A DNA stretch of 12,886 nt from Cytophagaceae bacterium (GCA_947464365.1 CANHWS010000077.1:1-12886); one strand, 5' to 3'; positions 1 to 7,443 are shown, numbered from the stretch's first letter. The notes: generated from the letters alone by a model not told the origin. Numbers and translations are program-made.

Positions 1-342
1 ATTGTCACTATAAAAAACCTTGCTATGAGCACCCGGCAGTACTGCTAAGAGCCGCTGGGCCAACGTAACGGCAGGCTGGTGGGTAAACCCCGCAAAGATG
101 ACATGCTCTAGGGTGCTGGCTTGCTTGCTGATGGCATCGGCAATAGCAGGGTGACTATGCCCATGCAGGTTGACCCACCAACTACTCACGGCATCAATCA
201 TGACCCTGCCGCCTGCTAGGTGCAAAAACTCACGCTCTGCCTTGACGACCTCCAGCTCGATACTAGCCCCCATCAATGGAGTAAAAGGGTGCCAAACTGG
301 GTAGTCAGGCTGGTGGCGAAGGTCGGTAGGCTTGGTTGACAT
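1..342 (-). CDS. bioA: Adenosylmethionine-8-amino-7-oxononanoate aminotransferase, N-terminal part (runs off the window)
   Basis: BioA is a PLP-dependent class III aminotransferase that turns 7-keto-8-aminopelargonate into 7,8-diaminopelargonate in biotin synthesis, in the cytoplasm. I translated the strand by hand from the ATG at 342; 114 codons are open to the window edge, so the catalytic lysine and C-terminus are missing. Family signatures seen are VWHPFTPL (residues 16-23), DAVSSWWVNLHGHSHPAI (50-67), a LEHVIFAGFTHQPAV stretch (78-92) and VFYSDN (109-114), which leads into the phosphate-binding segment. The tryptophan pair (55-56) matches the SSWW of E. coli BioA. The tyrosine of the E. 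coli WHPYT motif is phenylalanine here (Phe20). No Shine-Dalgarno precedes the ATG. The gene lies 46 bases downstream of the glycosidase-like gene on the same strand and may be co-transcribed with it; I saw no promoter in that gap. Confidence 0.93.
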   Translation of the reverse strand, partial: MSTKPTDLRHQPDYPVWHPFTPLMGASIELEVVKAEREFLHLAGGRVMIDAVSSWWVNLHGHSHPAIADAISKQASTLEHVIFAGFTHQPAVTLAQRLLAVLPGAHSKVFYSDN

Positions 343-388
343 CGGTGGAGAGTAGGGTAGTAAATAAATGCTGGGCGCATCCGACCCA

Positions 389-2866
389 TTAAAAGGTCAG
401 GACTTTCTGCTGGCCTGGGCCTAGCTCCAAGATCTGGTAGGGGGCATTGTAATAGGTGCTGACTTTGCCAGTCTGGAGCTGTGGTAGCTTGGTTAGTAAG
501 CGCAGTTTCATCTTGCTGCGTGTCGGGTTGCGGACGGTGACTTGCCACTTTTTGCCTTTGGTCGCAGTGGTGGTCAAAGTATTGTCAAAGGCCCAAAGTT
601 GCCGTTTAGCGGGGTCGATCAGCAGGCCAGGGAGCTCGGTATAGCTTAAGGCTAGGCTAGCTTCGGCCCAAGTGGTTTGGTAGGTAATCTCGCCGATGCC
701 CTCTAGCCAGTCTGTCATGCTTACACGCTCGCACATGAAGCCGTCCTGTACTTTTTCGATCGGTTTGTCAGGATGGCCAAGGTACTGTGGCATGCCATGG
801 GCGATGTCTTGCAATAGGTCAGCATAGCGTGGGTCGCCCGTGGCAAGGGTTAGTTTGAGCAAGGCTTGCCCACTAAAGGTGCAGATGCCAGGAGCGCCAT
901 GTTTGTTTTGGGTGTTGGCCAGCACAGCCCCTACAGACTTGATGCCAGTGCGGCCAAATAAGGACTTCGGCGGAAAGCTGTAGTTGTACGAACAGACCCA
1001 AGTTGCGAACTGTGCAGCAGCCTCCTTGGCCCAGTCTAGGTATTGGGTTTTGCCAGTCAGCTCATAGAGCGTTATATAGCTTTCGATTAGGGCGTAGGCA
1101 GACTCTGAGTCAGGGTTCTGGAGTGCATCGCCAGGGCCACCAGTAGTTAGGCCCGTTTTGGTGCTGGTGCGGTAGAGTAGGGCGGCACCTGCTTCGGCCA
1201 CTGATAGGTAGGTGGTATCTTTATAAAAGACAGAGGCCAAGGCCAAAGCTGCGGGGACTATAGCCGCACTGGTGGAGCCCCCAACTGTTACTTCGCCCGT
1301 GTTGGAGTCCACAAACTGGCCCCATTGTCCATTTTTGCGCCAGGTCTTTACAAAGGCATCAGCCACGCCACGGGTACCCGCTACCCAACTAGGCTTGAGC
1401 GGTTTGTTGCGATCCTGCATAACTTGCAGATGGCGCAGTACGAAGTAGAGGCCATCCCCTCCTTTGCGGACAAGGTGCCAGTTTTTGGAGGTTGGTTTGC
1501 GTACATCGCCCCCATGCCAGATGTTGCCCTTCTCGCCACTGTCATAGAAGTATCCACTAGGGCTGATGCCGTTCGGGAATAGCCAGTCTAGGTTCTGGAT
1601 CACCCGCTGGACTGAGCTATCTGCCCCAGCATATAGCAAAGGCAGGGTTAGGATCATGCCACCTGTCCAGCCGATCTGCCAATCCATCAAAAAACTTTCG
1701 CGTTTGCCAATGGCGTAATAGCCAAATTGTGGTACCCAGTTTAGGCTATTGTATTTCCTCTCCTGAACGGTGAAGGCAGCGGACATAGGCAATACGGTAG
1801 GCTGCACTTGTGCAGGGTAGAGGGCTTTGCGAACGGACCAATAGTTGTCAAACAGGGTGTTGAGCGATTGGGCAGCAGCTACTACAAGTCTTGCACGGAT
1901 ATGGACGGTATCCCCTTGGATGAAGTCATGACCTTGGTCATCACTCGGGAAACGGCTGTCTGTGATGCGGTATTTGTACAGCTCGCGAACCACTGGGCTG
2001 GAGATACCTAGTAGTCCTTGTTTGCGGTCCCGGCTTTCTTCTACTTCCATACCATAGTCTCCTAGGTGGTTACCTTGATAGGTCATTAGCCAATAGTTTT
2101 GACTGCGGCCAGGGCTATGAACTCCGATGACAGGCACGGACATACTGCCACTACGGTCATGCAGGCGGCTGGGGCCATTACCGATGTCTAGCCTTGGGAC
2201 GTCGCTAATGATGGCGGGTTTTTCAGGGCCAATATCCTTGGGGTCTAGCAACTTGGGCGAGTAAGCGATGCGCCGCCAGTTGAACCGATTGCCATTGTAG
2301 GCGGCACCCGGCATCAGGACATAGTTGTCGGCTGACCAAGTGCCATCGATGACCTCGAGCGTGATATTGGTTTGTTTGCTACTACCCTTGATCAGGACAG
2401 CAGATAGATCGAGGTCTGAAGCCGATACTTGGCCAGGGACCTGTTGGGCGACTGGCCGCTCGTTTAGCATCAAGCGCCAAGTAGCGCCGTTTAGCTCTAG
2501 GACGGCGTCGTGGTCGTCGGGTAAGAAAACCGTTTTACTAGCAACCACCCTATTGTAATGGTCATAGTCATATTGCCGCACCGTGGCCTTGATGACCAGT
2601 CCAGCCCGATCTGCCTGATTATTACTGGATAGCGGGTTGGTCGGATAGGGTGTTTGGGTGGCCATTACCTTGACTTGGCTGCTGCCCACGGATGACCCTA
2701 GTGTAATATCAGGAACAAAAGTGGTCCAGAGGATTACCAAAAGGATCAATCGGATCGGGATCAGCACGTTGTACATGGATATTTTTTTTGCCAATTTTTG
2801 GTCCAGAATGTGTCTAAAGCGCATGTCTTGGGTGGGGAAAGGGTCCGAAAGACGAGATGGGTGCAT
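389..2866 (-). CDS. Exported or membrane-anchored protein with six-hairpin glycosidase-like (alpha/alpha barrel) domain
   Basis: An 825-residue protein whose exact family I do not recognise. A hydrophobic segment at residues 32-50 (rich in I, L and V) looks like a signal peptide or signal anchor. Residues 90-340 look beta-rich, and from about 380 to 740 the sequence is an alternating helical pattern typical of (alpha/alpha)6 barrels of glycoside hydrolases and epimerases: a WQIGWTGGM stretch (396-404), GGDGLYFVLRHL (469-480), SESAYALIESYITLYELTGK (587-606) and, further on, a TFSGQALLKL segment. The last 80 residues look like a beta domain. Catalytic acids cannot be assigned by eye. Three ATGs are in frame, at 2866, 2824 and 2776. 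The last has an A-rich leader and would put the hydrophobic stretch right at the N-terminus. I kept the longest form because the frame is open, but 2776 is a serious alternative. A possible role is polysaccharide processing in the envelope; no SusC/SusD genes are nearby. Confidence 0.7.
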   Translation of the reverse strand: MHPSRLSDPFPTQDMRFRHILDQKLAKKISMYNVLIPIRLILLVILWTTFVPDITLGSSVGSSQVKVMATQTPYPTNPLSSNNQADRAGLVIKATVRQYDYDHYNRVVASKTVFLPDDHDAVLELNGATWRLMLNERPVAQQVPGQVSASDLDLSAVLIKGSSKQTNITLEVIDGTWSADNYVLMPGAAYNGNRFNWRRIAYSPKLLDPKDIGPEKPAIISDVPRLDIGNGPSRLHDRSGSMSVPVIGVHSPGRSQNYWLMTYQGNHLGDYGMEVEESRDRKQGLLGISSPVVRELYKYRITDSRFPSDDQGHDFIQGDTVHIRARLVVAAAQSLNTLFDNYWSVRKALYPAQVQPTVLPMSAAFTVQERKYNSLNWVPQFGYYAIGKRESFLMDWQIGWTGGMILTLPLLYAGADSSVQRVIQNLDWLFPNGISPSGYFYDSGEKGNIWHGGDVRKPTSKNWHLVRKGGDGLYFVLRHLQVMQDRNKPLKPSWVAGTRGVADAFVKTWRKNGQWGQFVDSNTGEVTVGGSTSAAIVPAALALASVFYKDTTYLSVAEAGAALLYRTSTKTGLTTGGPGDALQNPDSESAYALIESYITLYELTGKTQYLDWAKEAAAQFATWVCSYNYSFPPKSLFGRTGIKSVGAVLANTQNKHGAPGICTFSGQALLKLTLATGDPRYADLLQDIAHGMPQYLGHPDKPIEKVQDGFMCERVSMTDWLEGIGEITYQTTWAEASLALSYTELPGLLIDPAKRQLWAFDNTLTTTATKGKKWQVTVRNPTRSKMKLRLLTKLPQLQTGKVSTYYNAPYQILELGPGQQKVLTF

Positions 2867-2906
2867 CTGGACAGCAAGTTGCTACAAAAATGCAGGACAG
2901 CCGCAC

Positions 2907-2929
2907 GTATGTAATATCTGGTATGTAAT
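2907..2929. repeat. 9-base tandem direct repeat upstream of the glycosidase-like gene
   Basis: The nonamer GTATGTAAT occurs at 2907-2915 and again at 2921-2929, exactly, separated by 5 bases, so the copies are 14 bases apart. It lies 41-63 bases upstream of the longest ATG of the gene ending at 389. A weak -7-like element on the minus strand (CATTTTTG, plus coordinates 2885-2892) lies between the repeat and the gene. Spaced direct repeats at this position resemble binding sites for dimeric response regulators or other activators, but no regulator can be named. The remainder of 2867-3069 shows no other gene or structure to me. Confidence 0.4.
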
Positions 2930-3069
2930 TCGTTTTTGGATGGGGCACCAATCCTACACCTTTGTATTGCCTACCTGAAGCAATCGGGGCCTAGCAAAGC
3001 AAGTGTACTTTTTTGCTGCTGCTATGGACCTAGCCGTCGAACATAAACCGTTATAAACGCTCATGAACC

Positions 3070-3180
3070 ATGCAGACGAGAACACTGAAAGGCTATTCAC
3101 CGTACTCACAAGTACGTATCCGGATGGCCGTGTTGACCAGTCTTTATGTCTTGGGTGCCTTAGTGGTACTCTTCGGATAG
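3070..3180 (+). CDS. Possible small single-pass membrane protein (36 aa)
   Basis: An ATG-started frame of 36 codons ending in TAG. The first 18 residues are polar and basic (MQTRTLKGYSPYSQVRIR). The last 18 are hydrophobic (MAVLTSLYVLGALVVLFG) and would form one membrane span reaching the C-terminus, with the positive half facing the cytoplasm under the positive-inside rule. The frame ends 67 bases before a strong hairpin terminator that reads well in this direction, so a transcript unit of the right shape exists. Against it: no clear Shine-Dalgarno, no good TAnnTTTG promoter (only imperfect versions near 2957-2964 and 3006-3015), and short frames arise by chance. A 6-base inverted repeat with a 4-base loop (3101-3116) lies inside the frame. 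No known family is recognised. Confidence 0.35.
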   Translation: MQTRTLKGYSPYSQVRIRMAVLTSLYVLGALVVLFG

Positions 3181-3247
3181 GAAGGATTGCAACAGATTAG
3201 GTATCGGGCTATAAGGGGCTAAGGGGTTAGCCTGCCTGACAAAAATC

Positions 3248-3282
3248 AAAGCCCTTGGCGTGGGAACCAAGGGCTTTTTTTT
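3248..3282. terminator. Bidirectional rho-independent terminator
   Basis: A perfect 11-base-pair stem (AAAGCCCTTGG at 3248-3258 with CCAAGGGCTTT at 3267-3277) with an 8-base loop, followed on the plus strand by a run of T to 3282. On the minus strand the stem is followed by GATTTTTG, so it can also end the DUF262 operon, whose stop lies 24 bases away at 3306. It sits between that operon and the small plus-strand frame. Confidence 0.85.
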
Positions 3283-3305
3283 GTGATTTTTTGCAAGACT
3301 TTAGA

Positions 3306-5042
3306 CTACTGATCAGTAGATTTTGAGACGCCACTGGCCCAAATGACTAGGGCATTGTGGTGCTTTTGGGCTACTTTTTCAAAATTACTTTTTGATAGAG
3401 TAATCGGTTCAACCTCGCTGTAATAATCTTTGAGCCTGAGCGACTCATAGGGACCACTGCCGTTGTTTGAGATAAAGTACGCCTTTTTACCAGCGAAATC
3501 CCTGTCGCTATAACCTGAATTGCTTTCTGGCTTTAATAATGCAAGGTTATAGATTTTGTCGAGCTCAATACCTCCTTCCTTTTGACCCCAATTTTGCGGG
3601 TAAATATGCTCTACCGAACGACCAATATTTCGACGTACTTTAAATGGCGACTCATCTTTGGCTAATACATACTCTATTAGGGTAAGGTAGAGTCGCACGC
3701 CTGATTGGCCGTATACCAAACTAGGTAACGTACCTTCTAACGTATTGAGTTCTGTAAGCCTTGTGACAAGCTGTCTCGCCAGAATGTCAAGGATTTTTTT
3801 AAAACTCACATCGCTTGGCTCCAAGGTAACCATCTTATTAATCAATGGTTGCAACCAAGTGTGTGGACGATCGTTGTAAATTGAGTGCAGTAAAAACTGG
3901 AGCAAGGATAGGTTTTTGATGGTGGTCGTAGTTCTAACATCTTTTTTTCCACCTTCTTCTTCGGGTAGGTAATAACGCTTCTCAGGTGATTCCTCATTGA
4001 TTTCCTTTTGGTTAATGAAGAACTTATTGAGCCATTCATCAATAATGGCTAATTGCTGAATGAAATCCATTGGCTTAGTATATGATTCAACAATCTCCCT
4101 TGGTTGAAGCTCACCAGGTACGAAACTCCCTTTTTTGGCATCATTGTGCAGGCTATAATGAACAAGAGCTACCAATTCCCAATCTTTGACAAGGCGGAAG
4201 CGTTTTTGTTTTGGCGTTTCTGTATCTTGAGTGCCACTGGGGTTTGTTAGCGGATCTTTAAGTATGTCAAATAGAGTGGTAGATTTTGGCGGATCTGCTG
4301 ATTCGACCAAAGCCTTTTGATTAAACGCATTGTTCCAAATACTAGCGGCCTTGATTACCTCGTTTCTGTCCAGCTTTGCAAACAACAAACCCTTCAGCAC
4401 ATCCAAAGGTTCTAGTTGTTTGCCACTAGTGTTGAGGTTGTCATAATAGTTAATGGTAGCAATGGTCTTGTTATGAGCACCATCGATTAAGGCGCTAAGA
4501 TTGATCTCAAAAAATTTGACTTGGTTTGATAGATAAGTCTTAAAATCCTCCTTGAAATGCTCCTTGTTGGTTATATTATCAAACCAGTTTACAATGACCC
4601 CAGCTGCCTCTTGGAGTGCTTTAGGGAGCCTTAGCATGTTAGACCAGTTAATTAGATGTGCCTGCAGCAATGACTCAAATGCCGCACCTTCCTCTTGGTC
4701 CAGTTGTAAGGTTAGTCTTCGACCACTAGTGGTTTGGAATACATCGACCAGATCTAAATAGGAAGCAATCATCATCAGGGTGGTGAACCGTTGTTGACCA
4801 TCCAAGATGTCAAAGTTATGGGTGCTCTCTGAGATTGTACCATCGTTGCTTAACGGTGCTGAAGTGATAACATTGCCGATATAGTAAGGGGTTAGTGGTT
4901 TTTTCACTTGTGCCACCTCGATATCGTTTAACAAACGCACAATATTATCCCTTTTCCAACAATAGGGTCGTTGGTAGAAGGGGATCCTGTAGTTTCTGCT
5001 CAAAAGCGATTTTGAGTCAAGTGTTTTTGGCTTGATTTCCAT
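3306..5042 (-). CDS. GmrSD-type restriction protein: DUF262 plus DUF1524 (HNH nuclease) domains
   Basis: A 578-residue cytoplasmic protein. The DUF262 (GmrS-like, nucleotide-using) N-terminal domain shows IPFYQRPYCW (residues 20-29), DILDGQQRFTTL (78-89) and YYDNLNTSGKQLEPLDVLKG (199-218). The C-terminal DUF1524 (GmrD-like) domain shows the HNH-type core: VEHIYPQ (477-483), then YNLALL (498-503) with Asn508 and FAGKKAYF (516-523). Both active regions look intact and the length fits a full fusion. In the known GmrSD enzyme, DUF262 uses NTP and the HNH domain cuts phage DNA carrying modified cytosine; substrate here is unknown. I chose the ATG at 5042, 22 bases after the upstream gene's stop and just before the conserved motif. 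An ATG at 5126 (606 residues) and a TTG at 5144 would overlap the upstream gene by 62-80 bases and add a lysine-rich, unconserved-looking tail. The gene forms an operon with the DUF262 gene upstream and is A+T-rich compared with the flanking genes. Confidence 0.88.
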   Translation of the reverse strand: MEIKPKTLDSKSLLSRNYRIPFYQRPYCWKRDNIVRLLNDIEVAQVKKPLTPYYIGNVITSAPLSNDGTISESTHNFDILDGQQRFTTLMMIASYLDLVDVFQTTSGRRLTLQLDQEEGAAFESLLQAHLINWSNMLRLPKALQEAAGVIVNWFDNITNKEHFKEDFKTYLSNQVKFFEINLSALIDGAHNKTIATINYYDNLNTSGKQLEPLDVLKGLLFAKLDRNEVIKAASIWNNAFNQKALVESADPPKSTTLFDILKDPLTNPSGTQDTETPKQKRFRLVKDWELVALVHYSLHNDAKKGSFVPGELQPREIVESYTKPMDFIQQLAIIDEWLNKFFINQKEINEESPEKRYYLPEEEGGKKDVRTTTTIKNLSLLQFLLHSIYNDRPHTWLQPLINKMVTLEPSDVSFKKILDILARQLVTRLTELNTLEGTLPSLVYGQSGVRLYLTLIEYVLAKDESPFKVRRNIGRSVEHIYPQNWGQKEGGIELDKIYNLALLKPESNSGYSDRDFAGKKAYFISNNGSGPYESLRLKDYYSEVEPITLSKSNFEKVAQKHHNALVIWASGVSKSTDQ

Positions 5043-5064
5043 ATCAGAAAATTTGAAAGTATAA

Positions 5065-6348
5065 TTAGCTTTTAGGCCAGTACCTTTTGATGAATTCAGT
5101 GGCTTTGATTTTGCGTGAGCCACCATCTGTTTGATTACCTGCAAAAAGTAGATCTTTGTCTATTTTGTCAAATTCTGGTGTTCCTAATGTTTGAAACATT
5201 TCAATTAGGGTAATGCCACCAACTCCTTTATTCAATAATTGCGGTGAATTATGATAGCATGCTAAAGTTGATACGACCTTCCTTATTGTTTCATATTTTT
5301 CTTTGTACATAATTAGGTCTACAGGATACAGATCTTCAAGAAGTAAACCTGCAGCCATTGTATACCAGTCTAAAACATAAAGTTGATAGAATCTGGAGTA
5401 GGCGTCGACTCCACGCTCAACCTTTAACCACGAAGACATTAGACCTTTAGATGTTATGATGTTCTTATAGTTGTTGTAATGATGTGCAAGATACTTAATT
5501 GTAAACCATCCTCCTTCTAGTTTCGCCATTAGAGTGCCATAGAAGGATAATGCTTCAGTTTGATTTTTTTCAAAAGATATTTTTCGGATATTTTTCTTGC
5601 CAGCAAATTCGTCGATTAGTTCTTTTTGTAATTTATCAAAGTTTGGTCTATCATTATGCCAAACCCAATCAGTTTTTTGTCCGCGTCTCCAATTTCGAAT
5701 AGAATATAAAATAAACAGAAAGTCAGAAAACAAATCTTTTCCTCCGACCTTTTTCTCCATCTCCTTCCAAATCTGCGCAGCCTCAACCATCAAGTGCGCT
5801 TGTCCATGTTGCGACATAGCTAGCAAATGCCTTGACTTGATGATGTCTTTAGCCTGTAGCGGTTGGCCCGCTGTGTTGGCATTGTCGTAGAAGGTAAATG
5901 CCAAATCGATATCATTGACAATGGTGAGCTGTATCTTCTTGTTACGGAGCGTGGCCTGATCTGTCTGAGAAATGCTTTTTGTGATTATGTTATTGGCCTC
6001 ACACAGTAATTTTATGCTATCACTAAACTGATGACCCTCATCCAGATGAAGTAAGCCAGTTTGTCCAAGTGCCATTAAGATGCAGGTCATGCGTTGTTGG
6101 CCATCGACTAGGTTATAGGTCAGCGAACCATCCTTTGCTTCTTCATGAATGATGAAGTTGCCTAAGAAGGGAGTGTTTACATCTTTAATAGACTCGATAA
6201 AGGCTTCGACCTCTTTTTTTTCCCAAGCAAAGCCACGTTGGTAGTTAGGGATAGTGAAACCAGCTGATGCAGGTTTGGTTAGCTCTCCGATGGTTGTTAT
6301 CCTTACAACTACTTGTTCTGGTGCGCTTACTTGTTGATCGTCTGACAT
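5065..6348 (-). CDS. DUF262 domain protein without a nuclease domain (GmrS-like partner)
   Basis: A 427-residue protein with the DUF262 signature motifs IPNYQRGFAW (residues 33-42), LVDGQQRMTCIL (80-91) and FTFYDNANTAGQPLQAKDII (151-170). These are the residues thought to bind and use nucleotide in GmrS-like domains. Unlike its neighbour it has no HIxP-type HNH/DUF1524 block at its C-terminus; the last 200 residues are helical and unassigned. It is the first gene of the pair and most likely supplies a regulatory or nucleotide-sensing subunit to the nuclease-bearing second protein; that is inference from the arrangement. The ATG at 6348 was preferred over an in-frame TTG at 6372; a GAAGAGG purine run lies directly before it. 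No TAnnTTTG promoter was found in the leader. Its coding sequence is noticeably rich in A and T, in contrast to the genes on both sides, which suits a transferred island. Confidence 0.85.
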   Translation of the reverse strand: MSDDQQVSAPEQVVVRITTIGELTKPASAGFTIPNYQRGFAWEKKEVEAFIESIKDVNTPFLGNFIIHEEAKDGSLTYNLVDGQQRMTCILMALGQTGLLHLDEGHQFSDSIKLLCEANNIITKSISQTDQATLRNKKIQLTIVNDIDLAFTFYDNANTAGQPLQAKDIIKSRHLLAMSQHGQAHLMVEAAQIWKEMEKKVGGKDLFSDFLFILYSIRNWRRGQKTDWVWHNDRPNFDKLQKELIDEFAGKKNIRKISFEKNQTEALSFYGTLMAKLEGGWFTIKYLAHHYNNYKNIITSKGLMSSWLKVERGVDAYSRFYQLYVLDWYTMAAGLLLEDLYPVDLIMYKEKYETIRKVVSTLACYHNSPQLLNKGVGGITLIEMFQTLGTPEFDKIDKDLLFAGNQTDGGSRKIKATEFIKRYWPKS

Positions 6349-6436
6349 GGCCTCTTCGGGGATATGGCTCAAAACTAATTGGTCTTATTCTGAAATCCAA
6401 CAAAATGACGATATAAATCAGAGGTGTAAACTTGTA

Positions 6437-6462
6437 ATTGCCGAAGATCAATCTTCGGCAAT
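6437..6462. repeat. 26-base perfect inverted repeat in the leader of the DUF262 operon
   Basis: ATTGCCGAAGAT (6437-6448) and ATCTTCGGCAAT (6451-6462) are perfect reverse complements separated by CA. The element lies 89-114 bases upstream of the DUF262 start codon. Neither side carries a run of T, so it is not a usual terminator. It could be an operator for a dimeric regulator or a structured 5' leader element. The rest of 6349-6540 shows no gene that I would support; a run of eight C lies at 6531-6538. Confidence 0.6.
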
Positions 6463-6540
6463 CGCCCACCGCCAAAGAAAGCTCTTGTTTGTGTGTACTA
6501 AATTTTGCAGGCATTGGTGCTGGCTTTTGTCCCCCCCCAA

Positions 6541-6577
6541 CAAAAACTGCCACAACCCTTCCGAGAATGTGGCAGTT
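6541..6577 (-). terminator. Rho-independent terminator of the secreted sorting-domain gene
   Basis: On the minus strand a perfect 10-base-pair stem (plus coordinates 6568-6577 with 6545-6554) with a 13-base loop is followed by TTTTTG. It begins 29 bases after the stop codon at 6607 and separates that gene from the DUF262 operon downstream, so the operon should have its own promoter. Confidence 0.75.
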
Positions 6578-6606
6578 GGCCATTTTAACAATGATGTTGT
6601 GCAGTA

Positions 6607-7443
6607 CTACCGCAATGCAATCTTCCGGATAGCACGTTGGCCACCTTGTTGGAGGTGTAGCCAATAGATGCCACGAGGTAGGTTGTCGAGGTCAAGTGTG
6701 GCCTCGTTGCCTTTTACCTGATGTGTTTGGTGGGTATGACCCAAAACATCTAGGACGCTGAGGGTGGCAGCCTCGTTACCGACTGGAGTAAACTCCACTG
6801 CAACTTTACTGGCTTGTTGTTTCCAGATCGGGACAATGGTTTTGAGGCCAGCGCCGATGCCTACTGATAAGGTGCCCTCTATCTTGAGGTCATCGATGCG
6901 GTAGGTGCCGCTCGCGACCAATGTGGTGCAGGTAAACTTGAGCGCCAAGTTGCTGGCACGATTGAAGGCTTGTGGTAGGTCAAATGAGGTGACGTCTCCC
7001 CAGTTGCTGTCGGCAGGACGGTCAACAAAGGTGAGCGGAGTCCAAGGGCCAGCGGTGCCTGTAGCCGAAGCTGCAACTTCAATCAGCTGGGTGGTGACAA
7101 AATTGCGGGTACGACGTGCGGCCCATCCGACCTGGATGTCGGTAAAGTTGCTAGCATCGACCGGGCGGCTGATAACAGAATAGACACCAGCAGGTGGAGT
7201 ACTTGTGTCGCCAGCTACGGAGTTGCGAATGATCAGGTGGGCATTCCCGCTGTAGGGAGCAGGTGCATTGTTGGTAGTGCTACTGTCAACTCCCCAACCT
7301 GGTGTGGTGCCGACCCAGCCAGTAGGCAAAGTACGCTGTGTGCCAAACGTTTCGAAATAGATATCGCTCTGCGCCTGTGCACTGATCGAGAGGGCAACAA
7401 GGCCTAGGCTTAAAGCAATCTTATGTAGTAGGGGTAGTTTCAT
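6607..7443 (-). CDS. Secreted protein with T9SS-type C-terminal sorting domain
   Basis: A 278-residue protein. Residues 1-24 form a signal peptide (basic start, LSLGLVALSISA core, cleavage near AQA/QS). Residues 28-195 form a beta-rich module that opens with an ETFGTQRTLPTGW segment and ends with YRIDDLKIEG, a pattern seen in lectin-like or MAM-like jelly-roll domains attached to secreted Bacteroidota proteins. The last 75 residues match the type A sorting domain of type IX secretion: alternating strands, a LSVLDVLGH stretch, LDLDNLPRGIYWLHLQ, then a basic end (RAIRKIALR). It should cross the inner membrane by Sec and the outer membrane by T9SS, ending on the surface or outside. The binding target is unknown. 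The ATG at 7443 was chosen because it begins the signal peptide; the open frame extends back to a GTG at 7530. A strong terminator follows. Confidence 0.82.
   Translation of the reverse strand: MKLPLLHKIALSLGLVALSISAQAQSDIYFETFGTQRTLPTGWVGTTPGWGVDSSTTNNAPAPYSGNAHLIIRNSVAGDTSTPPAGVYSVISRPVDASNFTDIQVGWAARRTRNFVTTQLIEVAASATGTAGPWTPLTFVDRPADSNWGDVTSFDLPQAFNRASNLALKFTCTTLVASGTYRIDDLKIEGTLSVGIGAGLKTIVPIWKQQASKVAVEFTPVGNEAATLSVLDVLGHTHQTHQVKGNEATLDLDNLPRGIYWLHLQQGGQRAIRKIALR

Noticed and set aside
273..548. 91-codon minus-strand open frame
   Set aside because: It overlaps bioA and the 3' end of the glycosidase-like gene in another frame, and has no recognisable domain.
3101..3116. Six-base inverted repeat with a 4-base loop
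   Set aside because: Too short to argue for a structural RNA, and it lies inside the candidate small coding frame.
5065..5144. Frameshifted single fusion of the two DUF262 genes
   Set aside because: Each protein has its own complete DUF262 motif set, so they are two genes and not one gene broken in the middle.
6531..6538. Run of eight C as a phase-variation switch
   Set aside because: It is in an intergenic region about 180 bases upstream of the DUF262 start, not in a coding frame or between clear promoter elements, and eight bases is short.
6245..6667. Overlapping open frames on both strands across the DUF262 leader
   Set aside because: They overlap the start of the DUF262 gene and the terminator and end of the sorting-domain gene; compositions are low complexity and no domain is seen. 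They are shadows.
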